From the NCBI RefSeq assembly GCF_022539505.1, contig NC_061511.1, positions 37,685,144-37,749,143 on the forward strand: 64,000 nt of DNA, written 5' to 3'. Positions within the stretch are counted from its first letter, which is position 1. Every line of letters begins with the position of its first letter. Position numbers and translations under genes: made by a program. Of this stretch, positions 36,015 through 47,930 are shown one piece after another. The notes beneath the pieces were generated by a model. It was not told where the DNA came from. It searched no databases and saw only the letters and a program-made list of their open reading frames with translations. This DNA is from Lolium rigidum. Lineage: Eukaryota > Streptophyta > Magnoliopsida > Poales > Poaceae.

Positions 36015-37596
36015 TGATGTTGCGCAAATGCACACCGTTGGGAAACCCCAAGAGGAAGGTACGATGAGCACAGTAGCAAGTTTTCCCTCAGTAAGAAACC
36101 AAGGTTTAATCGACCAGTAGGAGAAAGGAATGACTTCTGAAGATGTTGTTGGCTGACTTGTGGCAGGGCGCACTACCGGTGTCAGCAATAACGTGGAACC
36201 TGCACACAACACAACCAAAATACTTTGCCCCAACTTACAGTGAGGTTGTCAATCTCACCGGTTTTGCTGAAAACAAAGGATTAACCGTATAGTGTGGAAA
36301 GAGATATTTGTTTGCAGTGGAATTAAAGAGAACATTGCTTGCAGTAAGTAAATAGAACATGATGATTTTAACAGTGTAAAAGAAAGGACCGGGGTCCACA
36401 GTTCACTAGAGGTGTCTCTCCATAAAGATAAATAACATGCTGGGGCAGCTGGGCAATTGACAGAATAAAGACCATACATGACAAGATGTTACTATGAGAT
36501 TCATTTGGGCATTACAACATAATACATAGACCGTAATCCAACAGCGTCTATGACTAATAATCCACCTTCCAGTTAACGTCCGCACCTCTTTCAGTATTAA
36601 GTAGCAAGCAACATATTATCGCATTAAGCAATGTGTGTAAAGTAAACAATATAATTATTCTTAGACAAAGCATTATTGTTTTCTCCCTAGTAGCAACAGC
36701 ACATCTACAACCATAGAAGTTATTGTCACTCTTCTATATTACTAGAGGTATGAACCCACTATCGAGCATAAATACTCCCTCTTGGAGTCACAAGTACATA
36801 CTTGGCCAGAGCATCTACTAGCAACGGAGAGCATGCAAGATCACAAATAACATATGACAAGTATATAATCAATCTCAACCATAGTATTCAATATTCATCG
36901 GATCCCAGCAAACACAACATGTAGCATTACATAAGGACGATCTTGATCATGATAGGCAGCTCACAAGATCTAAACACGAGGCATAAACTGGAGAAGACAA
37001 CCATCTAGCTACTGCTATGGACCCGTAGTCCAGGGATAAACTAGACACGCATCACTTCGGAGGCGGGCATGTCGATGTAAAGACCTCCGGTGATGATCTC
37101 CCTCTCCGGCAGGGTGCCGGGAAGATCTTCAGAACCCTCCCGAGCTAGGGTCGGTGATGGCGGCCGCGACGGAACTTTTCGTGGATGGAGGCTCGGGTAT
37201 TTAGGTTTTTCCCGAGAAGGTGAATATATAGGTGGAAGGGCGAGGTCGGTGGGTGCCAGGGGGGCCCACACCACCCCTAGGAGCGGCTAGGGGGGTTGCG
37301 CCCAGGCCTGGTGTGGCCGCCTCCTGGCGCCCCTTCGTCTCTCCTCTGGACTCCGTCTTCATTTCGGTAAAATAGGAACTTCGACTTTTGTTTCATCCAA
37401 TTTCGAGAATATTTCCTGTACAACTTTTTTGAAATACAAAACAGCAAAAAACAGGGAACTAGCACTATGGCATTTTGTTAATAGGTTAGTTTCGGAAAAT
37501 GTATAAAAGCGAAATGAAGTGTAAACAAAACATATAGAAATTGGTGTAAAACAAGCATGGAGCATCACAAATTATAGATACGTTTGCAATGTATCA
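36015..37596 (-). repeat. D 3' LTR (1.58 kb)
   Basis: On the minus strand it begins TGATACATTGC at 37596, right after the polypurine-like GCTTGGGGATGT, and ends GCGCAACATCA at 36015. TATA-like AATATATA (minus TATATATT) is at 37223-37230. It is the partner of 50280-51730 plus 59449-59591. Confidence 0.88.
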
Positions 37597-39430
37597 ACAT
37601 CCCCAAGCTTAACTCCTGCTCGTCCTCGAGTAGGTAAGTGATAACAAAAATAATTTTGAGGTGACATGAAGCCAACACAATCTTGATCAAGTTATTGTAA
37701 AGCATTGTAAGGTGGGATCAAAGTACTCTAAACATAGGCATGATAGATATAATTCTAACAATAGAACTTAGCAACTATGTTACAGCATGAGAAGTAACTC
37801 AGACAAAGGATCATGAATAATTGTGCACTGAAATCAACTGTTTGTTTTTGAGCATAGAGAAAACATAGCAAAGTGGTACTCAGCTTGTCCTTTATGGACT
37901 AGCAAAACATAAATGCCAGGACACCTTTAAAGTTCAAAGGGTGACTAGATACAAGTAATTTAAGAACAAGCAATAGCATAATCATGAATCAATCAATAAG
38001 TCTTGGGACTATGCACATTATACTCAGAATGACAACTATGCTCTCTTAATTGGTGCATAAAACAAGAAGATGAAGACTCAACATAAAAGTAAAAGAAAGA
38101 GGGAAGCAAGATTACTCATGTGCTAGAGCTTTTTATTTTGAATGCAATAGAGGTGTTGAAAATATATTTTGAGAGGTATGTATGTCTATGTCAACGAATG
38201 GCATCAAATGTTCTACCATCCTTTCATATAGTGACTTCAGGAGCGGCTCCCATGCAGTTCTCCTTTTGCACACCATTATTTAGGATCACTCCAGTACATA
38301 GTGTGCGGAGCTTTATTTGTTTATTTGTTTATTTTAGGTGGGCTGTACACATAGTTGCCTTGCTCTTTTTGCAATATTAAGGACTTAGCACATTATTCAT
38401 GCTAGTCAAGGTGTGAGGTCATGAAAATACAATAAAGCATTCAATACTTCCTCATGAGCTAAAACAGGAACACAAAGCAGGTAATAATTTTGTAGGTTTT
38501 AAAGGTAGCACACAAGCAATTCACTTTGGAGTGGCGGTGAAATACCACATATAGGTAGGTATGGTGGACACAATTATCAAACTTTGGTTTTTAGGAGTTG
38601 GATGCACGAGTAGAGCTCATACTCAGTACAGGCGGAGGATATCAAACGACTGGGAGCGACCAACTAAGAGAGCAATAATGGTCATAATCATGCATAGCGA
38701 CAAAACATTATTAATCAAAGCATAAAGTGATATTACAAGTCAAAAATTAAATGATCATAGAGGCTATAGGTGACTGGTTTGTAGTCATAACATGATGTAA
38801 ATATGTGCCAAGTCAACCCAATAAAGCATCAAAGGAGAATACCACAATATTATGCTTTTTATGATGGAAACAACACATGATTCTTTTAATGGCACATTAA
38901 GCACTCTCAGCTATTTGAGACAAGTCATGCTATAACAACAACTACTAAGCATATAATAAGAATAACATCCAACATGACATGCCAAAGTCTATGCCACAGT
39001 CTAAACAAGCTTCCTTTTGCATCACTATAAATATTAAACATTTTACTCGTTTCCAACACGAATCAATTTATTTGAAACAACTCTCATAGATAATAATCAA
39101 CAAATACAAGAGAGCTAATCATACCTAACTAAAGAAAACTAACAAGCTCTGAATAAAATAAAAGTGAAAAACCATAGCTAAACGCAGTACTAGCAAACTA
39201 GAACACTCGCACAACAATACAAGTGAAAACTAGAGTGTTTTATGCAATTAAAACGGAGTGTGTCATTCTACAAAACAAATATGTTGGGATCCAACCATAT
39301 ACTACAGAAAACAAAACAAAATAAAACAAAAAACAAAAATAAAGACGCTCCAAGAACAACACATAGCATATGAAGCAATAAAAATATAGTGTATTGAAAG
39401 ATGACCTGATACTTTGTTGATGAAAAAGGG
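37597..39430 (-). other. Non-coding 3' internal region of D (part 2)
   Basis: About 1.8 kb with no usable reading frame. It is homologous, in reverse orientation, to the 3' internal region of E (about 43266-45690, apart from the solo LTR). It ends at the E insertion. Confidence 0.75.
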
Positions 39431-39435
39431 GATGT

Positions 39436-40965
39436 GATACGTCACAAACGTATCTATTATTTTTGATGCTCTATGCTTGTTTTACACCAATTCCAATATG
39501 TTTTGTTTACACTTCGTGACACTTTTATGCATTTTTCGGCACTATCCTATTGATAAGATGCCACGGTGCCAGTTCCCTGTTTTCTGCTATTTTTGTATTT
39601 CAGAAAAGTTGTACAGGAAATATTCTCGGAATTGGAGGAAACAAAAGCCGAAGTTGCCATTTTACTGAAACGAAAATGGAGTCCAAAGGAAAGACAGAAG
39701 GGGGCCAGGAGCCGGCCAGACCATGCCTAGGTGCGGCCTGGCCCTGGCCCGCACCTAGGGGTGGTCTAGGGCCACCTGGCACCCCACCGACCTATCTCAT
39801 CCGCCTATATAAAGCCTTCGATGCGAAAACCCTGAATATACAGCCTCCATCCACGAAAATTTCCGTCGCCGCCGCCATCGTCCAGACGAGTTTCGGGGGT
39901 CAGAAGTTCCTGTTCCGGCACCCTGCCGGGACGGGGATTGACCCCCGGAGCCATCTCCATCGACTCCACCGCCTCCACTTCGACTCCATGATGGTTCATG
40001 AGTAGTTCGCCCCTGGACTACGGGTTCTCGGTTGTAGCTAGTTGGTACTCTCTCTCCCATGTACTTCAATACAATGATCTCATGAGCTGCCTTACATGAT
40101 TGAGATCCATATGATGTAATTGGTGTTGTGTTTGTTAGGATCCGATATATTGTGGAATTGTGATTAGATTGTTCATCATATTATCATACTACTGTTATTT
40201 AAGATCTTGCATGCTCTCCGGTACTTGCAGTTACCTTGATCAAGTAGTTTCCTGTATCTCCAAGAGGGAGTATTTATGCTCGATAGTGGGTTCATGCCTC
40301 TAGTTTTCTGGGAGAGTGACTTTGAACTTCTAAGATTGTAGATGTGCTGTTGCCACTAGGGAGAAAACAACATTGTTTTATCCAAGGGTAATTTTATTGT
40401 TTACTTTACACACATTGCTTAATGCGATTATCTGTTGCTTGCAACTTAATACTGGAAGGGGTTCGGATGATAACCTGAAGGAGGATTATTAGTCATAGAC
40501 GCAGTTGGATTATGGTCTATGTATTATGTTGTAATGCCCAATTAAATACCACAGTAACTTTATCTTATCATAGCATGTATTGTCATGCCCTCACAATTAT
40601 CAATTGCCCAACTGTAATTTGTTCACCCAACACATGTTATTTGAAGAGTACGACTAGTGTAGATAGCTGGGAACCCCAGTCCTTCTATCATCATCCTTGC
40701 TCGATCTACAGTCAACTCCGCACTGAAATACTTTCTGGTGCCATCTTCTCTGTGCTACTGCTGCTGTGTTACTATTGACATTGCTCTCATATTACTGCTA
40801 CTTTCACATCACCCCTGTTACTAGTGCTTTTACAGGTGCAGCTGAATTGACAACTCCGATGTTAAGGCTTATAAGTATTCTTTACCTCCCCTTGTGTCGA
40901 ATAAATAAATTTGGGTTTTACTTCCCTCGAAGACTGTTGCGATCCCCTATACTTGTGGGTTATCA
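39436..40965 (+). repeat. E 5' LTR (1.53 kb)
   Basis: TGATACGTCAC...GGGTTATCA. TATA box TATATAAAG at 39806-39814, followed by a pyrimidine-rich leader. Confidence 0.9.
39806..39814 (+). promoter_or_regulatory. TATA box of the E 5' LTR
   Basis: TATATAAAG, conserved in the 3' LTR at 46046-46054. Confidence 0.6.
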
Positions 40966-40976
40966 AGACTATTTTC

Positions 40977-40994
40977 TGGCGCCGTTGCCGGGGA
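40977..40994 (+). other. Primer-binding site of E (tRNA-Asp)
   Basis: TGGCGCCGTTGCCGGGGA, 11 nt after the 5' LTR. It corresponds to the 3' end of plant tRNA-Asp, as used by Athila-type elements. Confidence 0.88.
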
Positions 40995-41222
40995 GGCATA
41001 GCTCTACTCATAAGTTCACCTGGGAGTACACTTTACCTATCTCTCTACTTTTATTTTATTTTATTTTTTCTTGTCTAGTTTATTTGTGCTTAGTTTATTT
41101 CTGTTTAGTTGTGTTTTGTTTAGTTTACTTTTGTCTAGTTTATTTTTGTCTTTTTTTATTTTTCTTATATCCCCAAAAATCCATAAAAAATTGAAAAACC
41201 CAAAATCTAAAAAACTGTTGTT

Positions 41223-42570
41223 ATGGAAGAACTTGCTAGACCCTCTATGGAACATTTTATAAAGTATAGAGAATCATATAAGGGTAAAGTTATGAGAGCC
41301 GTGTTAAAAAAAGTTGGATCTAATTGCTAAAATTTTGCTTAAACGCCATGATATAAATTGTTGCTCTGAACAGGATACTAAACATCTTAAATTCCAATGT
41401 GGCTTTAGTATAGAAGTTTTAATTATGAACTATCATTGGAATAATTATATTCATCTTGGATTTGAAGAAGTAGAACAATTTGTTATGTTTATGGGAGCTT
41501 CTGAAATAGAATCCTTCATGTCTAAAAAATATGAAACCTGTGTTGCTTGTAAAGACCTTAAAGAATATGTCTCTTCTATCATTGATTATTGCATAGAAAA
41601 TTTCAGCAATAATTGTTATATCATTGATTATAACGAGAGACTCAGTAATGCACAAGAATGCATCCACAATTTGCAGGAACCTGTGGTAGAAGAAATGGCT
41701 GAACCTGAAAGCTCATTAGATGAAGAAGAGGAGGAGAGTGATGAACAAAAGAAGGAAGAATGGATTAGCTACCCAAGCTCACCTTCTAATGAGAGTAACT
41801 CTTTATCCCTTACACTATTTGATTGTCCCCCATTCTCACCAAAGGAGGATGAATGTTATGTTCATGTGGATTCTCTTGAAATATCTACTATGAGTAAAAC
41901 TTGTGATAATTATGCTCCTGTTATCTATGATAATCCATGCTATTTTGATAAATCTTATGACAATCCTTTATTTGTGCCTAACTTCGAAATGCATGGTACT
42001 AAAGATTTTTGCTTAGAAAATGTTTATGATAAAGCTCTAGATGATGGTCCTATGTTACTTGATAATATTAATTGTACTACTACTAAAAATGAGATCGGAT
42101 GGGTCTTGACTTTATCTTTGAGCCCCATACCTCTTGAGAATGACCAATCGCCTTGTTATAAAATTGTTAAAAGTGGGTTTGACTGTTTTAATCCCACTAC
42201 TTTTGAGCTTGATAAAAATTATATGTTTATAGATCATGGAAAGCATGCTTTATGTGATATTTATATTGTTGAGTTCATTCATGATGCTACTGAAAATTAT
42301 TATGAGAGAGGAAAATATGGTTGTAGAAGTTTTCATGGTACTGAAACACCTCTCTACATGCTAATTTTTTTGAAGTTACTCTTGTTTTATCTTCCTATGC
42401 TTGTCACTTTGTTCTTTGTGAATTTATTTGTGTACAAGATTCTTATGCATAGGAAGTGGGTTAGACTTAAATGTGTTTTGAATTTGCTTCTTGATGCTCT
42501 CTTTTGCTTCAATTCATATTTCTTATGTGACCATCTTCTCAAATTACTGAGCCTAGCTAAAAGGCATTAA
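41223..42570 (+). pseudogene. Unknown ORF of element E with a C-terminal hydrophobic segment
   Basis: The probable start is the ATG at 41223. The frame breaks in a run of seven A (41306-41312), and the long frame continues 41314-42570 (418 codons, no upstream ATG in that frame). The product is not gag, protease or pol: there is no CCHC finger, DTG-like triad or YxDD motif. It has a Cys-containing N-terminal part, an acidic stretch (about residues 125-155 of the long frame, many Glu) and a central Tyr/Asp/Asn-rich part with repeated YDNP. Near the C-terminus (about residues 355-385) is a very hydrophobic segment that could span a membrane. It sits where gag sits in D. I recall similar predicted proteins from Triticeae repeats, but no function. 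The last codons overlap the region shared with D. Confidence 0.65.
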
Positions 42571-44578
42571 AAAAAGCGCTTATGGGAGACAAACTATTTT
42601 TATTTCTGTAATTTTTCTTTTGTTGAGTCTTGGAAGTTATTGCCTCTGTAATAACCTCTCCTTATCATTTTTATTTCGTTTTTGTGCCAAGAATAGCCTC
42701 TAATAGGAAGAAAGTAAGATTTGGGGAAGTTGCTGTCCAGAAACAGATTCTGTGCTGTCACCATAAAAATTCATATAAATAGCCAGAGTGAAATTTTGAG
42801 CTTCCAATTTTTGTGCATATGCCCCAGATTATTATCCAACTTTAGTTAGTTGACCACTTTTCGATATGAGCAATAGAAGATTTTCTAAAAAATCTATCTT
42901 TACCTGCTATTCTGTTTTGACAGATTTCTATCACCATTTGCATTTGCTGCTTGATCTCTTTCTTATTTTTTGAGTTCTTTTGAGAGAAGGAGATTTTCAA
43001 AGAAATTGCTGTAGTAGCTAAATGTTTTAATGGATTTTTGATTTATGTTAGAACTGAACCAAGTGGATCTGTTATTTTGATTATACTAATGCTGCTAATG
43101 AGAATTGTCTGATGTTTTGTATGAAGGAAGTTTTCAAGTATAGGGAGAGAAGAATGATGTAATGAGATAAAGAATGGACAAAATCTCAAGCTTGGGGATG
43201 CCCCTGCACCCCAACAAATATCCAAGAGGTACAAGCATCAAAGTTTGGAGATGCCCAAGGCATCCCCTTCTTCATCCACAAAATATCAGGTCATCTTTCA
43301 AGACACTATATTTTTATTGCTTCATATGCTATGTGTTGTTCTTGGAGCATCTTTATTTGTGTTTTTAATTTTATTTTATTTTGTTTTCTGTAGCATATGG
43401 TTGGACCCCAACATATTTGTTTTGTAGAGAGACACGCTCCGTGTTTTCATTGCATAGAGCGCTCTAGTTTTCACTTTTATTGTTCTGCGAGTGTTCTAGT
43501 TTGCTAGTACTGCGTTTAGCTCTTGTTCTTTCACTCGAATTATGTTCAGAGCTCATTAGTATTCTTTATTTATGTATGATTAGCTCTCTGGTTCATATTG
43601 ATTTTCATCTCTGAGAGCTATTTCAAATAAGTTGATTGGTGTTGGAGACGAGTAAAATGTTTCATGCTTATAGTGATGCAAAAAAAGAAAGCTTGTTTAG
43701 ACTGTGGCATAGACTTTGGTATGTCATGTTGGATGTTATTCTTATTATATGCTTAGTAGTTATTGTTGTAGCATGTCTTGTCTCAAATATCTGAGAGTGC
43801 TTAATGCACCATTGAAAGAATCATGTGTTGTTTCCATCATACAAAAGCATAGTATTGTGGTATTCTCCTTTAATGTTGTTATTGGGTCGACATGGCACAT
43901 GCTTACACCATGTTATGACTACAAACCAGTCACCTTAAGCCTCTATGATCATTTAGTTTTTGACTTGTAATATCACTTTATGCTTTGATTAATAATATTT
44001 TGTCGCTATGCATGATTATGGCCATTATTGCTCTCTTAGTTGGGCGCTCCTAGTCTTTTGCTAGCCTTCGCCTGTACTGAGTATGAGCTCTACTCGTGCA
44101 TCCAACCACCAAAAACCAAAGTTGCCAATTTTGTCCACCATACGTACCTATATGTGGTATTTCACCGCCACTCCAAAGTAAATTGCTTGTGTGCTACCTT
44201 TAAACCTTCAAAATTATTACCTGTTTTGTGTTTTGTTTTAGATCATGAGGAAGTGTTGAATGCTTTATCATCTCTTTCATGTTTATTATGGCTTCACACC
44301 TTGACTAGCATGCATAATGTGCTAGTCCTTAATTTTGCAAAAAGAGCAGGCGCGGGTGCCCAGCCCACTTAAATTAAACACATAATCAAAATCTACTAAC
44401 ACTATGTACTTGAGAAATCATGAACTTAGTTTGTTCAAACAAAGGAGCAGAGGAACTTTATTGTTCTCTCTATGGGAGCCACTCTTGAGGCCATTAAACA
44501 TGAAGGAGATGATAGATCATTAGATACCAGTCGTTGACATAGACATACATACCTCTCAAAATATACATTTTCAACACC
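42571..44578 (+). other. Non-coding 3' internal region of E (part 1)
   Basis: About 2 kb without a credible gene. From about 42550 it aligns by eye with the minus strand of D (about 47890 down to 47206, then 39435 leftwards), including a block near 43040-43270. Confidence 0.75.
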
Positions 44579-44583
44579 TCTAT

Positions 44584-45121
44584 TGTCGTGGATGTGACCA
44601 CGGCAGGTGCTACAGGGTGCAGCACTTCGTTGATGCGGGAGCAAGGAGACATAGCCATCTGCGGAGCGAGGTGCACAGGACACAAGGTTTTACCCAGGTT
44701 CAGCCCCTCTGGAGAGTAAAAGCCCTACGTCCTGCTAGATCTTATTACTCAGTGGAGAATTACAATGGGGGGGCTCAGTCGGTGGCTACGCCAAGAGCAA
44801 TGCGGGAGAGATTGGATCTCAGATGGTGTGTGTTCTAGGGTTTAGCTCAGGGGTTTATATAGGCACCCCCGATCTAGGGTTACATAGAGATAAGTCCGAA
44901 TCATATCAGTTGCTACAAATCCGGGATACGTTGCTCCGCGTCCAAGTAATCTTCGTCTTCAGTCGCCTGGGCCTCCAGCCCAATCGCCCCTCCAAGGGTT
45001 TTAGCCCAGTCGCACCAGGGTCTTGGGGCCCAGTCGCCTTCGTCGACTGGAACTCTCCCTGGGCCTCTTTCTCCGTGGCGAGTGAGACTGGTGACACACC
45101 CCCTAGGGCATATCCCCATCA
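44584..45121 (-). mobile_element. 538-bp solo LTR inside E (TSD TCTAT)
   Basis: On the minus strand it begins TGATGGGGATATGCC and ends CACATCCACGACA. It is flanked by TCTAT at 44579-44583 and 45122-45126. A TATA box (TATATAAA) is at 44861-44854. The sequence before and after belongs to E. Family not recognised; no internal region. Confidence 0.88.
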
Positions 45122-45126
45122 TCTAT

Positions 45127-45693
45127 TTTATGCAAAATAAAAAGCTCTAGCACATGAGTGATCCCTGCTTCCCTCTGCGCGGGGACTTTCTTTTACTTTT
45201 ATGTTGAGTCTTCATCTTCTTACTTTATGCACCACTAAGAGAGCATAGTTGTCATTCTGAGTATAATGTCATAGTCCCAAAATTATTATTGATTGATTCA
45301 TGATTATGATTATTGCTTGTTCTCAAATTATTTGTATCTAGTCACCCCTTAAACTTTAAAGGTGTCCTGGCATTTATGTTTTGCTACCTCATAAAGGATA
45401 AGGCTGAATACCACTTTGCTATGTTTTCGCTATGCTCATAAACAAACAGTTGCTTTCAGTGCATTATTATTCATGATCTTTTGTTTGAGTTACTTCTCAT
45501 GTTGTGACATATAGTTGCTAAGCTCTATGGTTAGAATTATATCTATCATGTATACGTTTAGAGTACTTTGATCTCAGCTTACAATGCTTTACAATAACTT
45601 GATCAAGATTGTGTTGGCCTCATGTCACCTCAAAAATTATCTTTATTATCACTTACCTACTCGAGGCCGAGCAGGAGTTAAGCTTGGGGATGT
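45127..45693 (+). other. Non-coding 3' internal region of E (part 2) with polypurine tract
   Basis: No gene. It ends with TTAAGCTTGGGGATGT directly before the 3' LTR. The same sequence precedes the D 3' LTR. Confidence 0.7.
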
Positions 45694-47200
45694 TGATACG
45701 TCGCAAACATATCTATAATTTTTGATGCTCCATGCTTGTTTTACACCAATTCCAATATGTTTTGTTTACACTTCGTGGCACTTTTATGCATTTTCCGGCA
45801 CTAACCTATTGACAAGATGTCACAGTGCCAGTTCCCTGTGTTCTGTTGTTTTTGTATTTCAGAAAAGTTGTGCAGGAAATATTCTCGGAATTGGACGAAA
45901 CAAAAGCCGAAGTTGCTATTTTACCGAAACAAAGACGGAGGGGGCCAGGAGCCGGCCAGACCATGCCTAGGCGCGGCCTGGCCCTGGCCCGCGCCTAGGG
46001 GTGGTCTGGGGCCACCTGGAACCCCACCAACCTATCTCCTCCGCCTATATAAAGCCTTCGACGCGAAAACCCTGAATATACAGCCTCCTTCCATGAAAAG
46101 CTCCGTCATCGTCGCCATCGTCCAGACGAGTTTCGGGGCTCAGAAATTCATGTTCCGGCACCCTGCCGGGACGGGGATTGACCCCTGGAGCCATCTCCAT
46201 CGACTCCACCACCTCCACTTAGACTCCATGATGGTTCGTGAGTAGTTCCCCGTGGACTACGGGTTCTCGGCTGTAGCTTGTTGGTACTCTCTCTCCCATG
46301 TACTTCAATACAATGATCTAATGAGCTGTCTTACATGATTGAGATCCATATGATGTAACTGGTGTTGTGTTTGTTGGGATCCGATATATTGTGGAATTGT
46401 GATCAGATTGTTCATCATATTATCATACTACTATTATTTAAGATCTTGCATGCTCTCCGGTACTTGTAGTTACCTTGATCAAGTAGTTGCTTGTATCTCC
46501 AAGAGGGAGTATTTATGCTCGATAGTGGGTTCATGTCTCTAGTTTTCTGGGAGAGTGACTTTAAACTTCTAAGATTGTAGATGTGTTGTTGCCACTAGAG
46601 AGAAAACAATAATGTTTTATCCAAGGGTAATTCTATTGTTTACTTTACACACATTGCTTAATGCGATTATCTGTTGCTTGCAATTTAATACTGGAAGGGG
46701 TTCGGATGATAACCTGAAGGTGGATTATTAGTCATAGACGCAGTTGGATTATGGTCTATGTATTATGTTGTAATGCCCAATTAAATACTACAGTAACTTT
46801 ATCTTATCATAGCATACATTGTCGTGCCCTCACAATTATCAATTGCCCAACTGTAATTTGCTCACCCAACACATGTTATTTGGAGAGTACGACTAGTGTA
46901 AATAGCTGGGAACCCCGATCCTTCTGTCATCATCCTTGCTCTACAGTCAACTCCGCACTGGAATACTTTCTGGTGACATCTCCTCTGTGCTACTGCTGCT
47001 GTGTTACTATTGCCATTGCTCTCATATTACTGCTGCTTTCACATCACCCCTGTTACTAGTGCTTTTCCAGGTGCAGCTGAATTGACAACTCCACTGTTAA
47101 GGCTTATAAGTATTTTTTACCTCCCCTTGTGTCGAATAAATAAATTTGGGTTTTACTTCCCTCGAAGACTATTGCGATCCCCTATACTTGTGGGTTATCA
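45694..47200 (+). repeat. E 3' LTR (1.51 kb)
   Basis: TGATACGTCGC...GGGTTATCA, the partner of 39436-40965. TATA box at 46046-46054. Confidence 0.9.
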
Positions 47201-47205
47201 GGATG

Positions 47206-47930
47206 CCTTGGGCATCCCCAAGCTTTGACGCTTGTACCTCTTGAATATTTCTTGGGGTGACATGGGCATCCCCAAGCTTGAGCTTTTTTCCATTCTTCAT
47301 CTCATTACATCATTCTTCTCTCCCTACACTTGAAAACTTCTTTCATACAAAACTTCACACAATTCTCATTAGCAGCATTAGTGCAATCAAAATAACAAGT
47401 CTACTTGGGTTCAGTCCTAACATATTTCAAACATCCATTAAAACATTAGCTACTGTAGCAACTTCTTCAAAAAGCTCTTTCTCTTAAAAGAACTAAAAAA
47501 AGAGAATAAGAGGCAAATGCAAATAGTGGCAGAAATCTGTCAAAACAGAACATCTGGTAAACATCGATTTTTCGAAAATTCTTTGTTGCTCAAATCAAAA
47601 AGTGCAAAACGAACGAAATTTACATAATAACCCGGGGCATATGCTCAAACATTATTAGCTCAAAATTACGTTCTGGCTGGGAGTACGAATTTTTTTTGGT
47701 AACGGCACATAATCTAATTTTGGACAGCAACTTCCCCAAATCTTACCTTCTTCCAATTAGAGGCTATTCTTGGCACAAAAAAGAAATAAAAATGATAAGG
47801 AGAGGTTATTACAGAGGTAATAACTTCCACGACTCAACAAAAGAAAAATTACAGAAATAAAACATGGGTTATCTCCCAAGAGTGCTTTTCTTTAACGCCT
47901 TTCAGCTAGGTGCAGAAATAAGAGTTCACA
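47206..47930 (-). other. Non-coding 3' internal region of D (part 1)
   Basis: Follows the D protease on the minus strand. It shares blocks with E 42550-43265. No gene is seen. Confidence 0.75.

Larger units (their letters stand above)
39436..47200 (+). mobile_element. E: non-autonomous relative of D with an unknown ORF (7.8 kb, TSD GGATG)
   Basis: LTRs at 39436-40965 and 45694-47200, TSD GGATG at 39431-39435 and 47201-47205, and a perfect tRNA-Asp primer site. The only coding region is a roughly 450-codon ORF where gag would be. LTRs and the 3' internal region are homologous to those of D. The LTRs have clearly diverged, including an approximately 18-bp length difference near 39680/45935, so E is not very recent. 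The 3' region carries a nested solo LTR (44584-45121). Confidence 0.9.

Noticed and set aside
40977..40994. Possible tRNA-Asp gene fragment
   Set aside because: Only the primer-site complement is present right after an LTR; no cloverleaf.
41041..41165. T-rich region with repeated CTAGTTTATTT-like motifs in the E leader
   Set aside because: Degenerate low-complexity sequence; no clear unit or function.
41314..42570. Start of the E ORF at TTG 41314
   Set aside because: An ATG at 41223 begins a matching frame that reaches the same protein through a homopolymer frameshift; TTG is not a usual plant start.
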